A stretch of DNA of 64,000 nucleotides from Lunularia cruciata (Eukaryota; Streptophyta; Marchantiopsida; Lunulariales; Lunulariaceae): positions 19,473,001-19,537,000 of the forward strand of contig OX419758.1 in the NCBI GenBank assembly GCA_948567375.1, in the 5' to 3' direction. This document shows, piece by piece, positions 10,022 through 20,078 of this stretch (the first letter of the stretch is position 1; each line of letters opens with the position of its first letter). The position numbers and the translations under genes were made by a program. The notes under the pieces are model-generated. The model was not told the DNA's origin. It did not search any database and saw only the letters and a program-made list of their open reading frames with translations.

Positions 10022-10660
10022 CAATCTATTAAATGCCCGTACTTATGTAGCATTCTTTGGAGTAGACCAATCAATAATGGCCTTGATTTTCTCCTCTTCC
10101 ATCTTGAACCCTTCCAATGAGATCTCGTGACCCAAGAAGGTGACTTCCTTCTACCAAAAGGCACACTTTGACTTCTTTCAATAAAATTTCCATTGTTGTA
10201 GTCGTCTTAGGACTTCTTGCACATGATTCACGTGTTTTGCCTCTATCTTGCTATAGGTTAAGATATCATCCAAGAATACTATCACGTACTAATCCAATAG
10301 TCCATCTAACACCCAATGCATCTGATCCATGAAGATTGTTGGAGCATTAATGAGCTTGAAAGGTAAAACGCTCCACTCAAAATGCCCATACCTAGTGCGA
10401 AAGGCAATCTTTTGCATAACCTCCCTATCAATGGGGATTTGCCAATAGCCACTATGGAGATCCAACTTGGAAAAGTATTGTGCTCCACTCAGTTGATTAA
10501 GAAAGTCATCAATCCAAGGTAAGAGATATGCATTCTTCACTGTTTGCTTATTGAGCCGACGGTAATCAATACAAAAATGAAGTCTTCCATCCTTCTTTAG
10601 AACAAATAGTACCGATGCTCTCCAAGGAGAGGTACTATGTCATATGAAATCCCTCTCCAA
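10022..10660 (-). pseudogene. RT domain, upstream unit of a tandem duplication (family III)
   Basis: Minus-strand ORF 10540-10289 contains [31 protein letters not shown] (catalytic Asp present) and FRTRYGHFEWSVLPFKL. FLDDILTYS follows near 10265-10290. The order is normal for gypsy RT, but the whole block is followed by a second copy, giving two RT palms in one pol. Confidence 0.85.
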
Positions 10661-11580
10661 AAACTTTGTATGTGTTGTTTGCAATTCCTCCAAGTCCTTT
10701 GGTGAGAGCCAATAGATTGATCTTCTCACAGGAGTACTCCTTAGCAATAACTTAATCTTGAAGTGCATACCACGATCAAAGGATAATCCCTTTGGCAGAT
10801 CATCCAGAAACATGTTTGAAAACTCCTAAACTATCTGATCAACCATTGCTGGATGAGGCTTTTGGCCCTCCTCAGATTGTCCTTGTGCAATCTGCTTGAT
10901 CCACACCGCAAAAATAGACTTATCTTCTTCCAAAGTTTGCTCTAGGGCGGCTTCACTAACAAACTTCCCATCTAGGGACTCATCTTTCTTCAAAGCTTGC
11001 TCCATGGCTACTTTCCTGGTAAACTTCCCATCTTAGGACTCATCTTCCTTCAAGGCTTGCTCTATGGCTACCTTCTTGACAAACTTCCCATCTTGGGATT
11101 GACTATTTTTAGGTATTTTACTCAGAGGTGCCAAACAACGTAATCAAAAATTCCTACCTTGGTACTATACTTGAATTTATCATCATGTCCCATCCAATTG
11201 AACCTTATGATGTTCTAGCCAAGGTAGTCCTAGAATGACATCATAGTGTAGAGGTGCCATTACAAACCTCATTACACTCCAAATACTCCTTCCCAATCTT
11301 GAAGGTAACAAGATGCGAGGTACGGAATGCAATACACTTTCTACCATCCGCCATCATCAATCTACTTCCAATTATTGGCTTGTAGTAGTACCCAATTCCT
11401 TCACTACTTGCATAAACATTCAATTCTCCAAACTTTCAAAATCAACCAAAATCTTACAACCCCGGTTGGATATTGTACCTTGCAAGTGAAGCAAATTTGC
11501 AATAAGTCAAGCCTTCAATCCTATTGGAAATAATCAAGCTCCCAATAGATGTCTTGAAATCTCCTATTGAGATTCCTCAT
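10661..11580 (-). pseudogene. Family III protease and RT-upstream region
   Basis: The minus-strand ORF at 11423-11241 (LNVYASSEGIG..., SHLVTFKIGKEYLECNEV) lies where a gypsy protease/linker is expected. Downstream nucleotides encode a motif resembling VILG.PWL. A stretch near 10920-11100 repeats a short acidic/Lys block about three times (TTCAAAGCTTGCTC-like units about 60 bp apart). Degraded; protease assignment rests mainly on position. Confidence 0.45.
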
Positions 11581-12444
11581 TTCCTTGATCATTCCCTCCA
11601 CAAACTCCATCTGGGCAACTTGTCAAGGTCACCCATTCTTGAGTGGATATTCAGCAATGTGATGTCCCAATTGTGACAATAAAAACAACCACCATTTTGT
11701 CGCAATTTCTCTCTATCTACAATGCCAAGTGGTCTCCATTGAATGGCATCATTCTCCAATGGTGCCGGCTCCTCCACCTGTGTGTAGTGTATTGGTAGGT
11801 TATGTGGAGGTCAAGGTCAAGACCAAGTTGTTGCAACCAAGGAATCAAAATGTTTGGCCAACTGTTTGGCTTCCTCCAAGTGTTGTGGCTCTAATTTGGT
11901 TCTTGACTTCAAGCCCCTCACAAATTGATCCAAAGCTTCACCTTCATGTATATCTAGAATTTGCATGATGGTGATGCATGATGTAACTTCTTATAGAGCC
12001 AATCTATTTTAACTCTGCCAACCTATCCCGTGCAACTTGTATGGCAGTTATAGCTTGGAATTGACTAATTATTGCACTCTTCAATTCTGCCCACGTCAAG
12101 ATTGGTACAACAATTTGTTGTTTAGCTTGCTCTACTTGGAATCTCCACCATAGATTTTCTACTCCCTCCAATTGGCTAGAAGACAAGAGAATTTGTTTTT
12201 GCTCGTCTTGTAGATTGGTAGCTTCAAAATTACATTCATAGTCAAACACAAAATTCTCCACTGCACCTGAGAGATTCTTGCCTTTAAATACCTTGGGTTT
12301 AGGGAATTGGATTTTATCTTCTCCTTTTCAAACTAGTACTCGTTCTACATGCTCTTGCCATTGAAGATCTCATTCATCCAACAATCAAGTAAGGTGCTCA
12401 ATTTGTTGCTGCATAGCAAAGATAATATCGGGCATTGCCGCCAT
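11560..12444 (-). pseudogene. Family III gag remnant
   Basis: Starts MAAMPDIIFAMQQQ at 12444. Three in-frame TGA codons follow within the first 40 codons. The better ORF (12261-12004) reads FVFDYECNFEATN, WRFQVEQAKQQ, LTWAELKSAIISQF, a retrotransposon gag core. Near 11660-11690 a CFYCHNWD stretch is the remnant of a zinc knuckle that has lost its His/Cys end. The three TGA codons are shared with the plus-strand copy at 13328. Confidence 0.8.
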
Positions 12445-12632
12445 GGTTGCTACTCTATCACACCACCCCTAATCTATCTAATTTATTAACACATAGAAGC
12501 AACATGTCCATTGTTCTCCATAAGTTACAATTGAAAGCAAGGGTTCTTCAGATATGGTGATCATATGCAAAAAATCTTGTCCAAAGTTTGAGGTGATGAA
12601 TTGTGTGAAACAATGCTTGGGTAGTACTTGGA
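12159..12632 (-). repeat. Left arm of large inverted repeat
   Basis: 474 bp that matches 13141-13613 in reverse complement with roughly ten differences by eye (about 98% identity). It contains the family III leader and gag start on the minus strand. Homology ends abruptly at CTACTCC on one side and TTGGA on the other. Confidence 0.92.
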
Positions 12633-12651
12633 GTAGTGTAATATAGAGTAG

Positions 12652-13061
12652 TGTAACAATATGGAGTTTAGCAAGTAGTTAATAAGGCTACAAAGTAGAG
12701 AATAAGCCAAATTAGCCCAGAATATTCTAGAAGCATCTAGTTAACTTCTTGGGAAGCTTCACAACTAGCTTAACTTGCAACCTAAGCAGGAAGCTTCTAG
12801 AAGTTTCCAATGAGTATTGCTTGCACGCCAAGTAGACGGCTTCTAGAAGGAAGCTTCTTGAGAAGCTTCTTGGTTAACTTGGCTTGCACTCTAAGAAAGA
12901 AGCTCAAGGAAGCTTCTTGAGAAGCTTCTCAAGGGCCTTATATGCTACCTGTAAATACCAAAGCTGAAGCTCATGCTAGGCATTTGGATTTTTCTCACAT
13001 TCAAGTGTCCTAATGTGAGTTTCAATTCTCCTATTTCTCTCCTCAGGCTCGGTCTTTAACA
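12652..13061 (+). repeat. Family III 5' LTR
   Basis: Begins TGTAACAATATGG and ends TCTTTAACA immediately before a tRNA-iMet type PBS. 410 bp. Related LTRs lie at 49852-50276 (minus) and about 57911-58285 (plus). The U3 part is packed with GAAnnTTC motifs. Confidence 0.8.
12725..12928 (+). promoter_or_regulatory. Heat-shock-element array in family III LTR
   Basis: 12790-12807 reads GAAgcTTCtaGAAgtTTC, a gap-free four-pentamer heat shock element. Further modules: TTCtaGAA at 12725 and 12841, and GAAgcTTC at 12850, 12862, 12909 and 12921. The array ends about 25 bases before a TATA-like TGTAAATA (12951-12958; TATAAATA in the two other copies). The consensus nGAAnnTTCnnGAAnnTTCn is the known HSF binding site; heat induction is inferred, by analogy with the ONSEN copia LTR. 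Confidence 0.7.
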
Positions 13062-13077
13062 TTGGTATCAAAGTAGG
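13062..13077 (+). other. Primer binding site, tRNA-iMet type (family III)
   Basis: TTGGTATCAAAGTAGG directly follows the LTR end; the common plant site is TGGTATCAGAGC. One base differs in the core. This fixes the LTR boundary and polarity. Confidence 0.85.
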
Positions 13078-13140
13078 AATGGATGGATGGAATTTATGGA
13101 CCACCAAATCCACTTCCACCAAACCGTTGGGATTTTTGTG

Positions 13141-13613
13141 TCCAAGTACTACCCAAGCATTGTTTCACACAATTTATCACCTCACACTTTGGACAAGATT
13201 TTTGCATATGATCACCATATCTGAAGAACCCTTGCTTTCAATTGTAACTTATGGAGAACGATGGACATGTTGCTTCTATGTGTTAATAAATTAGATAGAT
13301 TAGGGGTGGCGTGATAGAGTAGCAACCATGGCGGCAATGCCCGATGTTATCTTTGCTATGCAGCAACAAATCGAGCACCTTACTTGATTGTTGGATGAAT
13401 GAGATCTTCAATGGCAAGAGCATGTAGAACGAGTACTAGTTTGAAAAGGAGAAGATAAAATCCAATTCCCTAAACCCAAGGTATTTAAAGGCAAGAATCT
13501 CTTAGGTGCAGTGGAGAATTTTGTGTTTGACTATGAATGTAATTTTGAAGCTACCAACCTGCAAGACGAGCAAAAACAAATTCTCTTGTCTTCTAGCCAA
13601 TTGGGTGGAGTAG
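13141..13613 (+). repeat. Right arm of large inverted repeat
   Basis: Reverse complement of 12159-12632. It begins 64 bases after the PBS and holds leader plus gag start on the plus strand. Beyond 13613 the similarity to the left arm stops within gag. Confidence 0.92.
13328..13613 (+). pseudogene. Family III gag 5' fragment (plus strand)
   Basis: ATGGCGGCAATGCCC starts the same gag as at 12444. It carries the same three in-frame TGA codons, then VENFVFDYECNFEATN and ends after SSSQL-G-GVA where unrelated sequence begins. Truncated and non-coding. Confidence 0.85.
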
Positions 13614-16310
13614 CAAAGCTAATCTAGAGAGAGTAACTACTTACTCTCTCTCTCTTTGATTCTCCTCTACTCTTGTCACTCTTGGTGCTCCATTCCTTCT
13701 TGAGTGATTCCATTTTGTTCACAAAGTATAGAAGTATTAATAAGCTTTATTGCTCATCAAATAGGCATTGTCATCCTTATCCAAAACCTCCTCATCCAAA
13801 ACTCCTAATGATCCTCATTCATAATTTCCAAATATACAATCTAAGGGCACTTGGTTTTTGGGATACTAATAGGAATTGATTCTTCAAAAGGATTTTCTCC
13901 CATTTTGTCACTGGCCTTGTTTGGTGGTGTGACAACATGGCATGTTCCATCCATGAACCAAACTTCTCCTCCATACCACCAATATTAACCAATGCAGGGG
14001 GGATATATTGGTTCTACACCCCAACATTAAATCCATTCTTTCTAATAATGGACAAATATGACAAAGATGATTATCCTCAATTTTTCTCCATCCTCAATTC
14101 AAGTCCTTTTTTGTGAGACCCTCCCCAATGCAATTGTTTTTCCATTCTTGAGTATCTTTATATGATTTCACATAGCTTGCCCATTTTTTGTAAAACCTAT
14201 CACCATTCATAAAGGATGGAAATCCTTGCATGTGCCCAACCAAGTAAGTGGCCATGTAGCTGAATGCCATGCTTTTTTGGACTATTTTTTTTACTATTCC
14301 TCCATGGATCTGACTCAAGTGCTCCATATCCTACAAATAATCAAGTATTTGCAAGTCGTGGTGATAAGCTATCCTAAATTGGTCATCTTTACCATTTGTT
14401 GTTTTTCCCAAATTGCTACTTGGTGGGTGGACTGTAACCCCAAAGCCACCCATGCCATGTGGTTGCCCATAAAAATCTTAGATCCTTTGCTTATTGCAAT
14501 CAAAAGTGGGATAGAAGCAACCATCTTCTCAAGTAATTCTTAGAATCAAACAAGGAGAGGAGGGATGGGAGCAAATTCAAGTGGATAAGTAGAGAGAATA
14601 GGAGTTTCATCCATGTTTCCATAGTATAAGAAGCAAACCTTGATTTTTATTCCAATTTTCCCATGCAATCTCTATTACTATATGATGTCAAGATGGTCAA
14701 GACATACATGCAACATGTTTATTGACCAATTTTAACACCTTCACACATGACCTCTATTACTCTATTATCTTGTATGTTAGGATTGGAATTGTTATTTTTT
14801 GGTGCAATAGGCTGTTTGTTTACTCACCACTTCTTCAAGTAAGAATAACAAAACATTTGAACTGTGTACCACTAGGAACTATTCTTACTTGCCTGAAATG
14901 TCAATCCATTCTAACTTGCTACTATTGCATGATGCAAGCACAAGGAGACAAGACTATTCTTTCAAATTGGTGGAAGGATGCAGGAGGATTTTCAAATTGG
15001 ATTCAACGCATGGTTTCCATTATAATCCCTCTATCACTTATATCTAGGTTAATATGGGTGGTTAGTGTAACATGAGTGGTTTGCATTAACTCCAAATTGC
15101 ATTGGTAATTAAGTTCTATATACTTATGTCTTGCATTTTCATAATAAACTAGCCGTAAAATGTAAAATTGGAACCTTGACCTCAGTCAACCTACTTTTTT
15201 GTTCCCATACAAATCTATATGAGACCATTCATTATTGAGGCCACTAACTTTTATGACCACCTTTATAACATTTTGTGGAGTTCTAAGCTCTACATATATA
15301 ATGTTAAAATTTTGGAATTTGAAACTCCCTTAATTGTTCTTTTTCCTGATCAAAGAATATTGGATTTGGTTGGATTGTGTGCTTATTGTTTATTGATGAT
15401 GCTAGGACTTGTGTGCACATTTAATTTTCTTGTTAAGCAATTTACTCTTTCATAGTCTTTGGATGCTATAGTTCTCATAGTTGGAATCCAATGATGCATT
15501 GATTGTTCATATTACTTATTGATTGATGGTGAATAACAATGATTATAAAGTGACCTTTTACTAGTTCCCATGACTAGACTAATTACTCTCATTATATATA
15601 CATTCTTATCTTTTAACGGAATGTGATCATATATAAATGCCATGATCTTTGGTAAATAGTTTCTTGGAGCTTGGAATTAGCACTGCCAGTGATACCACAA
15701 CTTCTTAGTAAGTTCTTAAGTCATAAAATATTGTTAAAAATTTGACAAGGTCTACAAGAGATCCCAACAAAGGGTACCTCCATCTAGACATTGAAGGTCC
15801 AATAATTACACCGATTTAGTAGAATGAACAAGTATGGACAACCATACTTGTCTTATGTGCTCTCTCATTCATATTGTTGCTTTGTATAGTTATTTAAAAT
15901 TTTCTTGGAGATCTAAAGACTTTGTTAGACGTATTAGAATATAAGTATTAGACGTCTTTGTGAAGAATATAAGTATTGTGAATGATTTTCTATTATTTGT
16001 GGATATATTTTTCTCTAGTATTGCTTGTCATGCTAACTATTTTGCACGGTTTCTCAATTTATACACGAGTAATATTCAAAAGCTTTTGGTCATGAGACAA
16101 GGATTGGTGATATTATTAGACTAAATATTTTTTAGTAAATGATAGTGGACTTTGCTTATAGATATCTTTATCTAATGTGTACACAAAAGGGTAGTGCTAT
16201 TATTTATTTTTGATGGCACTTATATTATTTTTGGGTAACTCTGCACTATTAGCACCCTTATTTTCCCCCCTTTCTATGATTATTGATAGACATATCTTTA
16301 CAATTTACAC
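13614..16310. other. Unassigned AT-rich stretch
   Basis: No convincing gene. A short CT run lies at about 13645-13660. A minus-strand ORF at 14327-14094 (77 codons, MEHLSQIHGG..., FMNGDRFYKKWASYVKSYK) could be a coding fossil, but no family is recognised. 15100-16300 has many short poly-T/A runs and no repeat match elsewhere in the window that I could see. Confidence 0.5.
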
Positions 16311-16496
16311 AATGAAGGTGAAGAATAAATAATAAATCCTTTACTTACCAAGTAAGATTATAGTAAATAAAAGATAATTTGTCACTTGAGTACAAGAAAG
16401 GCTATCTTTAAAATATATGAAATGGAGATGGAGGAGAAATCCTTTACTTTCCAATTAATATTTCAGTAAATAATAGGTAACTTATCATCTAAGTAC
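16310..16496 (+). repeat. Family C repeat units interrupted by A2
   Basis: Two related units of about 100 bp (CCTTTACTT...AGTAAATAA...GAGTACAAGAAAGGCTATC) sit here. The second is split by A2 and resumes at 23842 (AAGATAGGTCTATC after the GTAC duplication). A third relative is at 42035-42110. The first unit preserves an unoccupied version of the A2 target. Confidence 0.7.
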
Positions 16497-17179
16497 TGTA
16501 ACACCCATTTGTGCATGTGTGTGGTATTGTGATATTTAGCTTGGTATTACAAGTACTTAAGAGATATTATTTATATAGAGATAAAGGATGGTTCTATATT
16601 AGTCATGGTTAGCTAAATTTAGTCATAGCTAAGATAGAGGGGACCTTACTTTAGAGGAAGTAGAAAAGATGAGCACCACTATTTTGGACTTTAGTGTGTT
16701 GACTTGGTATTATTCCTAGGTGTTTGGCTTTGAGGAAAGAGTTGAGAACTCTTGGGCCCGTAAGCCTTTTTGTTTTGGATTCTTCTTTAGTCCAAGGATA
16801 GCCCATGTGAAGGAATCCTTGACTTAGTGGTTGGGTCAAGATAAGACCACATGCTTAGGGGAATATGCCCATGTGAATGGATATTCCTTTCTACTTTTTG
16901 ACTTTACTTGACTTTTAGTCTAGTTACTACGGTAATTAGTAACTTTGGTACGTAACTATTTCACAAGTATATAAACAAGGGGTGAGGAGGTACTCATCAT
17001 CCTTTCATTTGCAACTATCTCTCTCTCATTGAGTTCTCTAGTGAGCAATGTCTTGAGTCTTGGAGTGTTAGCCTTGGAGGAGTATGATGGAGTTAGGGTT
17101 CCTTGCCTTCTTAGTCCATGGTGTGCCACCATAATAGCCATCAAAGGTTCATCTTGAGTGAGAGACAGGCCGGCTCACA
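16497..17179 (+). repeat. 5' LTR of A2
   Basis: TGTAACACCC...GGCTCACA, 683 bp, same length as the 3' LTR. Followed by four T and the PBS. Confidence 0.96.
16968..16975 (+). promoter_or_regulatory. TATA box in family A LTR
   Basis: TATATAAA about 210 bp before the LTR end, conserved in the 3' LTR, in A3 and (as TTTATATA on the plus strand) in A1. It marks the probable start of R about 30 bp downstream. Confidence 0.65.
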
Positions 17180-17183
17180 TTTT

Positions 17184-17201
17184 TGGTTCCGTTGCCGGGC
17201 C
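17184..17201 (+). other. Primer binding site of A2
   Basis: TGGTTCCGTTGCCGGGCC, four bases inside the LTR, tRNA-Asp-like as in A1 with one further change at its end. Confidence 0.75.
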
Positions 17202-17220
17202 CTCTCTAGAAGGCAAGATA

Positions 17221-17391
17221 ATGTTCCGTGTTCAATTCTACATTAGGCAGAAGGAGGCTATGAGAGCTCACTTGGAGAGAACATTAGGAGAGGAGAGGGC
17301 TGAACTGATGTTAGAGAACCAAGATCCATTTGTATACCCTGTAGTTCATTATGATGTCTTTGAGGTGATTTTGTACATCTTGTACACATGA
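17221..17391 (+). CDS. Small conserved ORF after the PBS (A2)
   Basis: 56 codons, differing from the A1 homologue by one residue (Met/Leu in KEAMRAH versus KEALRAH). Same position relative to the PBS. Function unknown. Confidence 0.4.
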   Translation: MFRVQFYIRQKEAMRAHLERTLGEERAELMLENQDPFVYPVVHYDVFEVILYILYT

Positions 17392-18038
17392 GAGGAATTG
17401 GAGAGATTGTGTGAGGTGGATTGCAGATTTTGGGGATTAAGGTGATTTTGGGCAAAATCTCAAATTTGAGATCTGGACTTGAGATTTCTACACATGATAT
17501 CTTGGTTTATGTTTCAGTTATCACACTTGAAATTATTGTGAGAGCTTCTATGCACAATGGGCTATAATTTTTGAAAGTTGATAGGGTAAAGTGCTCCCGC
17601 AACTGCATGCTCTCTGGAAAATTGTACAGAGTTTGCCATTTCTTCAATTTTCAATAAATTGTCCTGAAAATTTCCAAGAAAATTAAGTGAATTGTATCCT
17701 ACCTGCTGTAACAAAAATTAGAGAGAGATCATTCTTGCGTAGGGAGTAATGAGTTTTTGAAGTGAAGGGGGTGGTTTTCAGACCAAATCTGAAATATGGG
17801 TGTTGAATAGAAAGGTGTCTAGGCCAAATGGCTTGGTGAAAAGATCTGAAATTTTGCAGGGAGGGACGCCCTAGAGTTGTGATCAAGTGTGCCAAATTTC
17901 AGAGGACTATGACATACTGGTTGGGAGATTTGAGTGACATTGTCAAGAAGGGTCAATTCCGCAGAGTGGAGATCTCATGCATGAGGAGTTTGAGATCAAC
18001 AAAAAGCATGTTTGAGTGTTTAGATTCATCTTGGGAAC

Positions 18039-18512
18039 ATGGAGGGTCATCAAGAGTGGAAATTGAGATTTTGCAAGGTTCCCCAAGGGTTTGAGGTGAT
18101 TGTAGGGGTGGATTTGAGGAAAAGGGAGTTTACAATAGAATTTGAAGAGAGTGTTGAGAGGATCCAAAAATCTACACCACTTGGAGGAAAGAGTGAGTCT
18201 AAGTGCTTTTTGTGTAGAGAGAAGGGACATAAGGCAAGTTCATGTCCATTGACCTTTGAGAGCAAGGGATTGAGAGAAAGGAGAGGCTTACTTGACTTGG
18301 GTTTACATGTTGGACCTTCTTCACCAAGATTGGGAGGAAGAAGATCTAAGACCAAGGAGTTGTGTGAGGTTTGTGGAGTTGAAGGACTTCCAAAAAGACA
18401 TGAGTGTAGTGGAGTAAAATCACTTTTGGAGACTTTGGTGAAGGATCTTGGAGAGAGTCTTAGTACAGCTACAGAAATACTACCACCTTCATCAGCTAAT
18501 TCTCAAGATTAG
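18039..18512 (+). CDS. Extra ORF between LTR and gag with CCHC knuckle (A2)
   Basis: 157 codons, same length as in A1, ending 229 bases before the gag ATG. The knuckle reads CFLCREKGHKASSC, still CX2CX4HX4C although Gly became Arg. The second cluster reads CEVCGVEGLPKRHEC. By eye there are about seven amino-acid and about five silent differences from A1, mostly G-to-A, so constraint looks moderate at best. An overlapping frame at 17879-18094 continues the homology upstream. Candidate accessory nucleic-acid-binding protein. Confidence 0.6.
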   Translation: MEGHQEWKLRFCKVPQGFEVIVGVDLRKREFTIEFEESVERIQKSTPLGGKSESKCFLCREKGHKASSCPLTFESKGLRERRGLLDLGLHVGPSSPRLGGRRSKTKELCEVCGVEGLPKRHECSGVKSLLETLVKDLGESLSTATEILPPSSANSQD

Positions 18513-18740
18513 TGATGGAGATAATCTTTCAACTTATGGATAAACTATCCATGAGAGTTAGATTAATATGCACTCTAGGATTTGATGTTGCTATAGAAAT
18601 CTTGGAGCACCCTGAACCTTTTGTGTTCCCTAGAGTGGATTATTCTCAGATGGTGTTAGTCATGTATATACTCTATTAGTAATAGAGTGAGAGAAAAGAA
18701 AAGAAAAATCGAGAAAAAAGAAAGATAGTGAGGGGTTAAG

Positions 18741-20078
18741 ATGGGGAAATTTCCGGTTTTCTTTGGCAAGGATGGAGAAGATGTGGAGGCCTTTGTGAGA
18801 GACTTCAAGAGAGCTTGCATAGGAAACAATGAGAGGAGGAAGAATGAGTGGGCCTCATTATTACCAGATTTCTTTGAGGATGCAGCACTTACATGGTATG
18901 AGTCAGAATACCAAAAGAGAGAGAGGAGAGATGGGGAAGAGGAGTCTTGGGAGACTTTGACTTCAGCACTCATTGAGAACTTTCTTCCTGATGAGAGTTA
19001 TGAGAGATTGATGAGTGAGGTTATATTTCTCAAGCAAGGAGAAGGAGAGAAAGTGAGAGTCTATGTGGAAAGAGTGGAAAAGTTAAAGTCCAAATTTTGC
19101 ATAGTGTTGAGGAAGGGTGGGGATGATGTGGAGACTACAATGATTGGCATAGGGGCCATGCTCACCAAGAATTTTGTGGGAGGGTTGAGACCAAAAATTA
19201 GAAGCAAGGTGAGATATGAGAAACCTTCTTCCAAGGTTGAAGCTATCAAGATCACAATTCGTATGGAGGAGAGTTTGGAAGGGGATGAGAGTGATTTGGT
19301 GGTGAAGGAGGTTGTGCATCCTCCTCAAGGCTACAAGTATGGTGGAACTTCTGATACTTTGGTGATAAGGGTTGCACCCCAAGTAGTAGTTGCTCCAGTT
19401 CTTGCACCTCCACCAAAAGATCCACTCCAAACCATCACAGAACAACTTGCGGATCTCAAGATCAATGTGGTGCAACTATGGGAGAAGAGAGAGGTGGATC
19501 AGAATGTAGGGAGAGGGCCTAGGAGTTATGGAAACTATCCATATAGAGGAGTTCAACCAGCCAACAATTTCAATGATAGAAATTGTTTTGGTTGTGGAGG
19601 AAGAGGCCATATCCAAAGGAATTGCCCAAATTCCACTTACCATGGAGGAAGGGGTTATGAGGGAGCCAATAGAGGGAAAGAGGGAGGTAGTGAAACCCAA
19701 GTGGCTCCTAATCCCAACAAAGGTAAGGGGATAGCATCCATAGATGTGGTTGAGAGCAAGTATGAGAAGGGAGAGTGCTCAAACTCCAAGGGTCTTAATT
19801 TGGAGCTTTTGGCACAAGAGAAGAAGAGAGCTCGTTTTGTAGAGGATGTTTACTCTTCTCAAGGATTTACTTCAAGCAAGGATACTCCTATGTCTACTAG
19901 GAGCACTTGCACCTCAACACCATCAACAACAAAGACTCCAAGGAAGAAGTTGGGGATGGAGGACTTCTTGATCTCAAAGCAACAATGGAACTACAATGTG
20001 TTGGAGGATGTTGGTAGTCACAAGGCTAACATCACCGTGGGCCAATTAATTGCTTTGAACCCTACCTTGAGAAAGTAG
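18741..20078 (+). CDS. Gag (A2), ended by an in-frame TAG
   Basis: 445 codons. Residues 1-180 form a retrotransposon gag core (FVRDFKRACIGNNERR, AALTWYESEYQK, LIENFLPD, LKQGEGEKVRVYVERVEKL). CFGCGGRGHIQRNC near residue 285 is the CCHC nucleocapsid knuckle. A Ser/Thr-rich stretch (about 380-400) precedes the end. TAG at 20076-20078 is in frame with pol, and A1 has GAG there, so the natural product is probably a Gag-Pol fusion and this stop is a private mutation. Gag alone is intact, so the copy could still supply capsid protein. Confidence 0.93.
   Translation: MGKFPVFFGKDGEDVEAFVRDFKRACIGNNERRKNEWASLLPDFFEDAALTWYESEYQKRERRDGEEESWETLTSALIENFLPDESYERLMSEVIFLKQGEGEKVRVYVERVEKLKSKFCIVLRKGGDDVETTMIGIGAMLTKNFVGGLRPKIRSKVRYEKPSSKVEAIKITIRMEESLEGDESDLVVKEVVHPPQGYKYGGTSDTLVIRVAPQVVVAPVLAPPPKDPLQTITEQLADLKINVVQLWEKREVDQNVGRGPRSYGNYPYRGVQPANNFNDRNCFGCGGRGHIQRNCPNSTYHGGRGYEGANRGKEGGSETQVAPNPNKGKGIASIDVVESKYEKGECSNSKGLNLELLAQEKKRARFVEDVYSSQGFTSSKDTPMSTRSTCTSTPSTTKTPRKKLGMEDFLISKQQWNYNVLEDVGSHKANITVGQLIALNPTLRK

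Larger units (their letters stand above)
7841..12632 (-). mobile_element. Family III Ty3/gypsy element, decayed gag-pol
   Basis: Minus-strand remnants appear in order: gag leader and gag (12632-11560), protease region (about 11430-11150), duplicated RT (10660-9383), RNase H (9350-8757), integrase zinc finger and core (8740-7890). Many stops and frameshifts interrupt it. The integrase C-terminus is missing at the family II LTR. The 5' end stops inside the leader at 12632, short of the PBS. The adjoining plus-strand LTR at 12652-13061 carries the same leader and gag start, which assigns the family. Confidence 0.8.

Noticed and set aside
12600-13150. Autointegration of an active family III element as the cause of the palindrome
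   Set aside because: Both arms share three nonsense codons, so the source gag was already dead; kept only as a minor possibility.
14094-14327. Possible gene MEHLSQIHGG...
   Set aside because: 77 codons, no recognised domain, no second copy or splice context.
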